Positions 1-7,580 of a stretch of DNA of 64,000 nucleotides are shown here, one piece after another (the stretch's first letter is position 1; every line of letters begins with the position of its first letter). The stretch is from Acidiferrobacterales bacterium (GTDB taxonomy: Bacteria; Pseudomonadota; Gammaproteobacteria; Acidiferrobacterales; SZUA-150). The DNA lies in NCBI GenBank assembly GCA_947258385.1, contig CAMYII010000080.1, forward strand, positions 1 through 64,000, written 5' to 3'. The notes under the pieces were generated by a model that was given only the letters and a program-made list of their open reading frames with translations, was not told the origin of the DNA and ran no database searches. A program made the position numbers and the translations under genes.

Positions 1-1
1 G

Positions 2-91
2 ACAGGCCGGGAAATTGGTCACAGCGACTATGTCGACAGTAAAGAAATCGCCAGTGAGATTGCACAGATTCTTATGTCTGATATCAAGTAG
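2..91 (+). CDS. C-terminal end of an unrecognised protein (cut by window edge)
   Basis: An open frame enters from the left edge and ends at a TAG at 89-91. It encodes about 29 residues ending in SEIAQILMSDIK. The composition looks like a real soluble C-terminus, but nothing identifies the family. The gene starts outside the window. Confidence is limited because the fragment is short. Confidence 0.4.
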   Translation, partial: TGREIGHSDYVDSKEIASEIAQILMSDIK

Positions 92-741
92 CGGTAGTGA
101 GAACATCTAATGAAATGTCAGGACACCTAGCGCTTGGCGACGTCCTGATGCTGACAAATTATGTGTTGACGTTTGGCTTGCTTGGTAGCGGCGTAAAATT
201 ATAGATTTTATTAATAAACCATAAACATCGGATTAGTGGCCCATAAACTACTAAAGACTTGCATACCGGGGCCATAGTTACACTGTGCGAGTCGACCGGG
301 TACTATGGTATGTTTTTGGTCCAGACTATGTTGTACTCACTATTGAGTAACGCCCCCTGTATAACGATGGATTTAAGCGGACCGGAGCCACGCCGGGCGC
401 ATTTTGTGCTGTTGCCTCAAACTTAGTGACGGCGTAGTTCGGGTCGTTCAGCCCAAATGTTAAGCTGCACTCGCGCCGCAAGGTAACACATAAAGGAACA
501 ACAAAGTGTTCCCTGCGAAACCGGCGGGGAATTTTTTGTGCGTAGAATTAGCGAATAATTTATTTTGTGAAAAATTACCGACTCGTATGTAAACTAATAC
601 CTTGATTGACTAAACCAATTCTTATATATATTGCAGGACCGCTGGTAATTAACGATTTAATAGAAAAATATACCGTTATCGGGCGGAACGTTATCCAGTG
701 GTATCCTTATACTCATATGTCAGGGGACAAGGGAGAACCCG
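92..741. other. AT-rich stretch without a recognisable gene
   Basis: About 650 bases, visibly richer in A+T than most of the window. I see no credible reading frame, RNA gene or strong hairpin here. It precedes a decayed gene, so it may be remnant DNA. Confidence 0.4.
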
Positions 742-1092
742 ATGAATGAGCAGGTGAATTCTTTCGTTCCTGAAAAAGCTGGCGAACAACGATATCTCTT
801 CTTCATTGCAGAGAGCTTTAAGAGGTTTGACTAAAATATTCACGGCTGTAGTCTGGCCTGGTTTCCCGATTTCTGGGAGAAAACGGATTCCATTTGACGC
901 GTTTTCTCTGCTCTTGTACAGAAAGTTCGAAGAGGCGAGAACATCTTTGACTACTTGGAAGGCGTATCGCGAAAACGGAAATACGCGGAAATCGCGACGT
1001 ACATCGCGATTTAACCAGGTCTTTTCGGAACCGCTATAGATGTAAAAGCGATTCTTGAAGACTCGCTTGGTATCGGAAGTGATGCTTCTTAA
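742..1092 (+). pseudogene. Decayed gene with three in-frame stops
   Basis: One continuous frame starts at ATG 742 and ends at TAA 1090. It is interrupted by TAA (832), TGA (895) and TAA (1012). The peptide between stops looks like a genuine protein: a segment with FPDFWEKTDS, then a basic helical stretch (SRKRKYAEIATYIAI), then GLFGTAIDVKAILEDSLG. All three stops can be explained by C-to-T changes (CAA to TAA, CGA to TGA). I do not recognise the family. An open frame on the other strand covers the same bases (691-1104), but its product looks less protein-like. The intact membrane-protein gene follows about 115 bases downstream. Confidence 0.4.
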
Positions 1093-1207
1093 TAATTCGC
1101 TCAATTTGGAAAGGAAAAAGCGTCGCTTCGTCGCTATTGCCCGCGGGTTAGTTCAAACGGTAGGCGGTCAGTTGCCATGGAGCGCAGGTATACAGGAACA
1201 CAAGGAC

Positions 1208-1738
1208 ATGTCTTTGACGAATGGAAAGGCCATGGTTCACAAGTGGCTTAACGGTTCTTCACCAACTGAAGTCTCCCTAGCGCCGGAGCATAAGCTAGAG
1301 ATCTTTAAGTTCTACCAGGAAGCTGCCGAGAAAACCAAAGTGCACGCCTGGTCGCAAACCACGTGGATCCTTACGCTCAACGCAGGCATCATGGTATTCT
1401 CTCTAAGTTTTTTTGCCGAGTACCGGACTGCCCCGGCCTTCCTGTTTATCGAGGTTCTTTCGGCTGGTGTGGGTGTTGTGCTAAGTGGTTTTCTTATCTA
1501 TCTACTCTATGAACTGGGAAAGCACATTCGTAATTACTGGACCCAGTCAAATCGGATAGCCGCCGGCTATGCACCGCTACGGCGGTTTGTTGGCGAGGAC
1601 AACGCGAAGGCGGCAGAGAGACCCAATTATTGTGCAAAGTATCCGGCGTTCTGCATACGGCTCCAGATGCTCGCTGCACTCTTTGTAGTTGCTCATGTTG
1701 GATGGGCTATTGTTCTCGCATCGATACGGATCGCCTAA
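1208..1738 (+). CDS. Small membrane protein of unknown function
   Basis: Encodes about 176 residues from ATG 1208; another ATG lies at 1232. The frame is open upstream to 1055, but that part looks random. A charged N-terminal helix (KLEIFKFYQEAAEKTKVHAW) is followed by two hydrophobic segments at about residues 50-100. A basic, tyrosine-rich loop comes next, then a C-terminal hydrophobic segment ending LASIRIA. The layout, a cytosolic helix leading into paired membrane helices with a loop containing aromatic and basic residues, resembles RipA/SLATT-type small membrane proteins, but I see no decisive motif. It is convergent with the minus-strand lipid operon and lies downstream of a decayed gene. 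Confidence 0.6.
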   Translation: MSLTNGKAMVHKWLNGSSPTEVSLAPEHKLEIFKFYQEAAEKTKVHAWSQTTWILTLNAGIMVFSLSFFAEYRTAPAFLFIEVLSAGVGVVLSGFLIYLLYELGKHIRNYWTQSNRIAAGYAPLRRFVGEDNAKAAERPNYCAKYPAFCIRLQMLAALFVVAHVGWAIVLASIRIA

Positions 1739-1925
1739 CATCGGCTTGCACCAGGGCCGCAGTCGCGGTGCGAAGGGGGCACTCACTGGCCCCCACTGCC
1801 AAGCATGGTAACATGTTTTCAGAAGCAACCGTTTTTCACTCTTCACGTCTAGCGTCCGAAAGTGAGTGAGCTGAACGGCTCAGAGAGGCCTTCGAAAACC
1901 CGCCACCTTCCCTGTCCGTGTTACC

Positions 1926-2516
1926 TCAGGCGGGCTGGTTTTTCAGCCTGATGCCAAAGAGCAAGATATTGACAACATAGTGAACACCCGTTCCCACGAA
2001 AAAGATCATGACCGCTTCGGTGATGCTGGGGACGTAAAAGAACAGCATGAACACCATGCACCCGATCACCGAATCCGCCTGGTCGATGAACGTGAACAGG
2101 ATGCCCTTGAGCCCTGAGGCGTTCCTGCCCGGAGGGATGTTCAGCCGCCGCTTGACGTAGCTGTTGGGCAGCTCGAACAAGACGTAGCCGAAACCCCACA
2201 ATGCGCCGTAGAACCATTCGTTGAAGGGAAAGCGGAACGCCTCGTATCGGATAAGCGATAGATCGCCGGCGGGGGGGAAGGTCCTGGAGACATGCGCGAC
2301 CACTGCCATCCACAGCGAGGTGAACAGGATCATGCCGAGGAATCCCTTCCAGGTCTTGTTCTCTCCCAGCAAGCGCTCGCCGTCGTTCAAGCGCCGCCCA
2401 CCGTCCATGGGTCGCTTGAGGCGCATCGCCACCGGGAGCTTGACGAATACCATATTGCTGACGCCGCCCAGAATGACGGGGAGCAGGAAATAGAGGATCT
2501 GTCCGAGCGAGCTCAT
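1926..2516 (-). CDS. CDP-archaeol synthase (CarS)-like integral membrane protein
   Basis: A 196-residue, strongly hydrophobic protein with about five membrane segments. The motif GENKTWKG (residues 51-58) matches the CTP:phosphatidate cytidylyltransferase/CarS group (DUF46). In archaea these enzymes transfer CMP from CTP to unsaturated archaetidic acid to form CDP-archaeol. The length (about 170-200) fits CarS rather than bacterial CdsA (about 270-285). The start ATG overlaps the decarboxylase stop (ATGA), so the two are translationally coupled as the last genes of the operon. The bacterial substrate is unknown: it could be ordinary phosphatidic acid or an isoprenoid-derived lipid. Family assignment is fairly sure and substrate is inference. 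Confidence 0.75.
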   Translation of the reverse strand: MSSLGQILYFLLPVILGGVSNMVFVKLPVAMRLKRPMDGGRRLNDGERLLGENKTWKGFLGMILFTSLWMAVVAHVSRTFPPAGDLSLIRYEAFRFPFNEWFYGALWGFGYVLFELPNSYVKRRLNIPPGRNASGLKGILFTFIDQADSVIGCMVFMLFFYVPSITEAVMIFFVGTGVHYVVNILLFGIRLKNQPA

Positions 2517-3430
2517 CTTCCGGATCCCTCACCGGGTAGTTTCTTGCCAATTGCAGAGCCGTAGTGCACGAGCGACTCGATACCCTGGCGTGAGTACTCG
2601 GCGATGTCGTCATCGACAGTCACGGTGTCGGGCTTGAAGACGAGGACGATGGTCGATCCGCCGAAGGCGAAAACCCCTTTTTCCTGTCCCCGGGAGAAGC
2701 TTCCTCCGTGTTCCAGATGCTGGTGGATTGTCCCCACCGTCAGCGCGCCGACATCGGTATGGAGCACCGCCCCGAAATTATGCGTATGCAGCACACAGTA
2801 TTGCCGGTAATTGCTTTGCAGCGTATTGGCTTTGCGCCGCACGGCCAGCGGGCTGACGGAATGCAGGTCTCCCCCTACCGGAACCACGGCGTCGTGGTGT
2901 CCATCGTCGATATAATAAAACCGGTGACAATCCATGGGCGCGAGCCGGAATACGAGACAGGTGCCGCCGGCGTAGGGTTTCGCGAGCTCGCGATCACGCA
3001 GCAGTTCCGGCAGCGTGAAGCTGAACCCCTTGACCGAAAGGACCGTGTCGCGTTGCAAGCGGTACGCAATGAGGCGGCTGTCGGCAGGGGAGATCAGGAT
3101 GCGGGGATCCGGGTTGATCGGCCGGGCGGAAGGGCGCAGTGTTCGGGTGAAAAAATCGTTAAAGCTCCGGAAACCTGCAGAAGGCATGTCAATCTCATCG
3201 ACATTGATGTGGTGTTGCTTGATAAAAGCACCGATTTTCTCGACACTCTTCGGCCTGCGCTGCAGGGTGCCGTAAACGTTTGAAAACCAGCGGCTGCGCG
3301 ACAACACTCGGGCAAGCACCCGTCCCGGCGGTGTACCGTACAGCAGGTCCATGTAGTACCTTTCAAAGACGGACTCTTCCTCGATGGCCCTGCGTTCTCG
3401 GTTGTACAGTAGAATTTTTGTATCGCTCAT
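2513..3430 (-). CDS. Phosphatidylserine decarboxylase (or archaetidylserine decarboxylase)
   Basis: About 305 residues. The GGST motif places the self-cleavage serine at about residue 259, which becomes the pyruvoyl group of the small subunit. Upstream are conserved parts of the family, including the RSFNDFFTRTLRP and SPADSR regions and the APMDCHRFYY segment. The enzyme would convert phosphatidylserine, or its isoprenoid counterpart, to the ethanolamine lipid at the inner membrane. I chose the ATG at 3430, five bases after the synthase stop; the frame stays open further upstream but only across the synthase gene. Neighbours on both sides act just before and probably on the same lipid path. 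Confidence 0.88.
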   Translation of the reverse strand: MSDTKILLYNRERRAIEEESVFERYYMDLLYGTPPGRVLARVLSRSRWFSNVYGTLQRRPKSVEKIGAFIKQHHINVDEIDMPSAGFRSFNDFFTRTLRPSARPINPDPRILISPADSRLIAYRLQRDTVLSVKGFSFTLPELLRDRELAKPYAGGTCLVFRLAPMDCHRFYYIDDGHHDAVVPVGGDLHSVSPLAVRRKANTLQSNYRQYCVLHTHNFGAVLHTDVGALTVGTIHQHLEHGGSFSRGQEKGVFAFGGSTIVLVFKPDTVTVDDDIAEYSRQGIESLVHYGSAIGKKLPGEGSGR

Positions 3431-3435
3431 GGATG

Positions 3436-4050
3436 TCACTGCATGGCCTTCATAATCCAGAACACAGAGAGTACTGCCCCGATCAGCGGAAAGATAATAT
3501 AGAAAACGCCGCCCGGTTTCGGCACCGGGATCTTGAGCACGTACAGGAGGCCGAGCACCAACAGCGTGACGCGCACCATGACCGTGTACGCCCCTGGGTC
3601 CATGAAGGTACCGACGGTGAAGACAACGGGCAGCACCAGGGCCGAGTACGTGACCGGCAGGCCAATGAAGCTGCGGAGATCGGCGCCATGGTCCTTCTTG
3701 GTGGTATTGAAAAAGGCCAGCCGCATGGCCGCAGCGCAGCCGAAGAAGACGATCAGAATATGATCGAGCGTGTCGTTGAACCCGGCGTGTAAAAGAATGA
3801 TGCCCGGGGTGACCCCGAAGCTGACGATATCGACCAGCGAGTCGAGGTGGAACCCGAATTCTTTTTCCATCGCGGTGAGGTCTGTTTTCCGTGCCACCAG
3901 GCCGTCGAACAGGTCGCACAGGCCGGCGAACATGAAGCAGACCACGGCCAGCTCGAAACGGTTGTTAAACGACAGAATGCACGCTGACAGGGCCAGGATC
4001 AGGCCGCTGAACGTGACGACGCCTGCACGGTTATAGACACCGAGGATCAT
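3436..4050 (-). CDS. CDP-alcohol phosphatidyltransferase, phosphatidylserine-synthase type
   Basis: A 204-residue membrane protein with the CDP-alcohol phosphotransferase signature. D46, D49, G50, A53, R54, G66, D70 and D74 are all in place. The following SLVDIVSFGVTP is typical of PssA. It would condense a CDP-activated lipid with L-serine and release CMP. A clear ribosome site (GGAGG) lies before ATG 4050. Archaeal archaetidylserine synthases belong to the same family, so sequence alone does not settle diacyl versus ether lipid. The order synthase then decarboxylase, with only five bases between them, matches a two-step head-group path. Confidence 0.88.
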   Translation of the reverse strand: MILGVYNRAGVVTFSGLILALSACILSFNNRFELAVVCFMFAGLCDLFDGLVARKTDLTAMEKEFGFHLDSLVDIVSFGVTPGIILLHAGFNDTLDHILIVFFGCAAAMRLAFFNTTKKDHGADLRSFIGLPVTYSALVLPVVFTVGTFMDPGAYTVMVRVTLLVLGLLYVLKIPVPKPGGVFYIIFPLIGAVLSVFWIMKAMQ

Positions 4051-4093
4051 ATTTGGCCTCCGTCCTCATCGAGACACTGAATCATGAAATACC

Positions 4094-4987
4094 CTATTTG
4101 GTCATAAGTTCAGTGAATGAATTGACCTCTAAAGGCCTGACGCTGAAGAAATTGTCAATAATCAGGCCGAGCAGGGGCAGCAGAAAGAAAACAAATCCGG
4201 AAACATAAAACGGCTTCGCGTTGGCGATGGCCGGCGTTCTCACCAGTCGAATGCCGAGAATCAAGATATAGAGGAACATTGCAGTCAGTAGGATGATAAA
4301 TAGCAGGGGCTGACCACTCTGTGTCCAGAAGGCCGCACCGATGAGTCCCGCGAGCACGAACGCGCTCAGGGCCGTGACCGCCGATCCCCGCGGCCCGAGT
4401 ATGTTTGAAAAGCTCGCCACATCGGCCGGCGACTCAGTGGGGCCGTGGACAGAGTGGGCAAAGTCATGAGCGATCACGGCGGTCCAGATAAACAGCCCCA
4501 GCAGGACATCTGTCCATACGGTATTGCCGTGCGCGATGAGGCCGGCGTAAAGCGGAATGAAAAAGAACACGGCGTTGACGATGATCGGATGCAGCGGCAG
4601 AGGGATTCGTTCTTTCAGTGAGTAAAATACGGCATATCCGAACACCATCGCCAAGACCGGCAGCAACAGCTGTGCGAAATAATTCAGTACCAGGACGATG
4701 CCCGTGCCGATGACGACGCACAGACGCAGGTTCCCAGGATTGATGGCGCCGGAGACCAGGCCCCGTTCAGGATGAGTGATCCTGTCGATCGCGATATCGC
4801 TGAGGTCATCCTGCATCCGTACGAGCAGCAGAAAGAGAAAGACATTGAGCAGACCGAAGGCGGCCTCGGGAACCGCAGAACGGGCCAGGCTGTAGGGGGC
4901 CGCAAAGAGAACGGCGCTGAGCGGCACCGTCACCGCCACGGGAAACCGTTCTCGTGCAAATTGCAGTAGATCGGAAAAGATCTTCAC
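4094..4987 (-). CDS. UbiA-family prenyltransferase
   Basis: A 297-residue protein with about nine membrane segments. The first Asp-rich motif is DDLSDIAID (D60, D61, D64, D68), followed by THPERG; a second acidic region lies around HDFAHSVHGPTESPADV. These motifs bind prenyl diphosphate through Mg2+. The family includes UbiA/MenA quinone enzymes, chlorophyll and heme prenyltransferases, and archaeal digeranylgeranylglyceryl phosphate synthase. It begins at GTG 4987, five bases after the dikinase stop. Its place between HMG-CoA reductase and phospholipid head-group genes favours a lipid-linked acceptor over a quinone, but this is inference. Confidence 0.8.
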   Translation of the reverse strand: MKIFSDLLQFARERFPVAVTVPLSAVLFAAPYSLARSAVPEAAFGLLNVFLFLLLVRMQDDLSDIAIDRITHPERGLVSGAINPGNLRLCVVIGTGIVLVLNYFAQLLLPVLAMVFGYAVFYSLKERIPLPLHPIIVNAVFFFIPLYAGLIAHGNTVWTDVLLGLFIWTAVIAHDFAHSVHGPTESPADVASFSNILGPRGSAVTALSAFVLAGLIGAAFWTQSGQPLLFIILLTAMFLYILILGIRLVRTPAIANAKPFYVSGFVFFLLPLLGLIIDNFFSVRPLEVNSFTELMTK

Positions 4988-4992
4988 GTTGC

Positions 4993-7566
4993 TTACCGGA
5001 GTTGTATGGTGCCGTTGCCGCCGTCAACGAATACCGCTCGATCGTCCCCGATCAGTTCCGTTGCCCGGTCCACGCCAACGACCGCAGGGATACCGAATTC
5101 GCGGGCGACGATCGCGCCGTGCGAGAGCAGGCCGCCTTTCTCCAGGATGAGACCGCCGGCGGTCAGAAATAATGGTGTCCACCCGGGATCCGTCGCGCGG
5201 GCCACCAGGATGTCTCCAGGCTGTAACGCGTGCCCCTGCGCAGGATCGATAATGACCCTGGCTTTTCCCTCCGCCACCCCGCTCGAAACCCCGGTACCCT
5301 TTAACTCCGAACCGGTGTTCACATCCGGTGGTGTATGGCGCGTGGGCTTGAAGTATTCGCCTCTCTTCAAGTAAAACGTTTCCGGCAGTGTCTGGTCCAT
5401 GCTCTCTCGATGGGCCGCCTTTCGTTTCTCGATCGCGGAGGGGATGGTCGCGGGAAACTGGTATTTTCCATAAACCAGTTTTTCAATGTCATCGAGCCCG
5501 AGATAGAACACGTCCTCGGCCTCTTTAATGAAACCGCTGTCGGAGAGCTTCCTCCCCAGTACCAGTGACACGGCCCGTATTTCACCGAACAGCAGGCTCT
5601 GGAAAAGCCTGCCCCGTTCCCGGAGTCCGACCGATCGCCTGGCGTAGCGTACGACGGCACGGTAGACCAGGCGTTTCCACAAGGGCAGGTTTTTCAGCAG
5701 CTTCTGCAGGTACGGTTCGTGATCACCGGATTTCGCCGGACGGGTATAGGCCGGGTGCTTGTCCGGCGCGAGGCGGCTGCGTTGGACCAGATCCCAGAAC
5801 AGGCTGTGCCGCTCCTCGAACGTCGGATAGACCAGCATGCAGTCGTGATAGCAGCGCCCCCCGAAGCGCTCCAGAAAATCGCGGAACTGTGCCTTAAGGT
5901 CGTCATCCAGGGCAGATTCCAGCCGGTTGTATTCGCCCTTTACGAGATAGGCATCGGTCTTTTCATTTTCTTTTATCTTCTTGGCCATGCTGCGGATCAT
6001 TGCCGTCGGCTCCGTGCTTGTGACGCCGAGGCCCTGTAGCAAGCGGACCATCACCGTCTCGGGGTTTTCGGCCGTCCACTTGCCGCTCAGCAGCCCGAGC
6101 GCACCGGGGAAAATCATCACCAGGATGTCGGCCATGGCCGGCGGCGCCCAGTGAGCATCGACAAAACGCAACAGCGAGGAGAGTGTTTCATAGAGACCTT
6201 CCGCGGTTCTGTCGCGGCAGGCAATATGCCGCCACTGCTGTCGCTGCGCATAGAATTTTGTTTCAAAGCGATCGAGACGCCGCTGCGCCGTTATGACGAT
6301 CCGGCATAACCGCAGCCAGAACAGGCTTGTCGAAAAATAGCCGCTCCTTCGGTGTGGCCAGTGGTTCGTCGTGCTCGGCTCGAAGCCGAGTGGCACGTTC
6401 TGCCCGATGTAATTGTCAAGAAAACGGACGAGCTGCGGCCCGATCGGGAAAAAGTGCAGCATCTCGTACCAGTTGGTGAGGTGATAATAGATTCTGCCGC
6501 TGTGGATGCCCGTGAGATTACCGATGATCGATTTTGCCTGTTCGAGCCCGGCGTCCGTCCAACCAAACAGCCGGAGCGCCGAGCGTATATAATAAGTATA
6601 AAACCGCTCGACAACGGACCACGCCAGCGGCGTCAGGGGATGGGGAAAGTTCTCCGTCATGTTCACGTTGGACCAGATGACATGGCTATCCCGGGCGAGC
6701 GCGGTGATGGGTCTTGCCTGGACGAGGTGAAGCCCCGCGTCGTCGCAGCACCACTCGATATCCACGGGTTGCCCGAAGAGCTGTTCCGCCTGCCTGGTAA
6801 GAGTGCACAATTGTTCCAAGGCCCCGCGAAGCTGCACGCTGATCTGCGCGGGGAAAACGGGGGCAGAGCGGCGGGCCGCGATGCGTTCGGGCGTGACCCT
6901 TCCGGAGACCAGCTTTTCTCCGAGCCCTTCCACCCACTCAATCACCATGGAGTCCGTGGTTTTCTGCAGCGGGTCGAGGCTGAATAACACACCGGCATAA
7001 CGGGAATCGATCTGGGTTTGAACGATCACGCCCATGTCTTTGGCGACGGCTGTGGCGTTTTTCCCGCTGTACGCGGTAACCGATGGGTTGAACAGGCTGG
7101 CCCAGCATCTTTTTATCATTCCGGGCACGTCGTTTTTGGATACGCGCAAGCATGTTTCGAACTGGCCGGCCATGGAAAAGTCCTGTCCATCCTCCGCGAC
7201 CGAGGAGGACCGGACGGCATAGGTTGGCGCCGAAAGCCGGTCCAAGGCATATTCGATAGCCTCCCTCACTGCCGGAGGAAATTCCCCGTTTCGTATCCTG
7301 TCAGCGATGTCTTCATGGTCGCCGTGCCGCGCGTCGAGTGCTATATCGTTGTGCGCGCAGAATGCCTTCAAGGCCTCGTCGGTCACGACATACGCTTCGG
7401 GAACCGGAAATCCAGCGAGTGCCATTTCTGCCAGTCGTGATGCCTTCCATCCGGTGCGCGCGCTTAACACGCACTGCACTGAATGTAAGGGGATGATATA
7501 CGGTGTCCGGTGTGCAGTCGCCGGTGGATATTGCTCCCTGATTCTGTGCCTCTCCTGGTTCTGCAT
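4993..7566 (-). CDS. PEP-synthase / rifampin-phosphotransferase-like dikinase
   Basis: An 857-residue protein with the three-part layout of ATP dikinases. The N-terminal ATP-grasp PPDK domain (about 30-320) includes VRSSSVAEDG. A long middle region (about 320-740) begins with ENFPHPLTPL, as in rifampin phosphotransferases. The C-terminal swivelling phosphohistidine domain carries GGLLSHGAIVAREFGIPAVVG with the catalytic His at 816. Such enzymes split ATP to AMP and Pi and pass the beta phosphate through His to a small acceptor. The PEP synthase C-terminal TIM barrel is missing, so the acceptor is probably not pyruvate. Its place in a lipid operon suggests an isoprenoid or lipid alcohol, which is speculative. 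Confidence 0.8.
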   Translation of the reverse strand: MQNQERHRIREQYPPATAHRTPYIIPLHSVQCVLSARTGWKASRLAEMALAGFPVPEAYVVTDEALKAFCAHNDIALDARHGDHEDIADRIRNGEFPPAVREAIEYALDRLSAPTYAVRSSSVAEDGQDFSMAGQFETCLRVSKNDVPGMIKRCWASLFNPSVTAYSGKNATAVAKDMGVIVQTQIDSRYAGVLFSLDPLQKTTDSMVIEWVEGLGEKLVSGRVTPERIAARRSAPVFPAQISVQLRGALEQLCTLTRQAEQLFGQPVDIEWCCDDAGLHLVQARPITALARDSHVIWSNVNMTENFPHPLTPLAWSVVERFYTYYIRSALRLFGWTDAGLEQAKSIIGNLTGIHSGRIYYHLTNWYEMLHFFPIGPQLVRFLDNYIGQNVPLGFEPSTTNHWPHRRSGYFSTSLFWLRLCRIVITAQRRLDRFETKFYAQRQQWRHIACRDRTAEGLYETLSSLLRFVDAHWAPPAMADILVMIFPGALGLLSGKWTAENPETVMVRLLQGLGVTSTEPTAMIRSMAKKIKENEKTDAYLVKGEYNRLESALDDDLKAQFRDFLERFGGRCYHDCMLVYPTFEERHSLFWDLVQRSRLAPDKHPAYTRPAKSGDHEPYLQKLLKNLPLWKRLVYRAVVRYARRSVGLRERGRLFQSLLFGEIRAVSLVLGRKLSDSGFIKEAEDVFYLGLDDIEKLVYGKYQFPATIPSAIEKRKAAHRESMDQTLPETFYLKRGEYFKPTRHTPPDVNTGSELKGTGVSSGVAEGKARVIIDPAQGHALQPGDILVARATDPGWTPLFLTAGGLILEKGGLLSHGAIVAREFGIPAVVGVDRATELIGDDRAVFVDGGNGTIQLR

Positions 7567-7580
7567 GGCCTCTACGCTCG

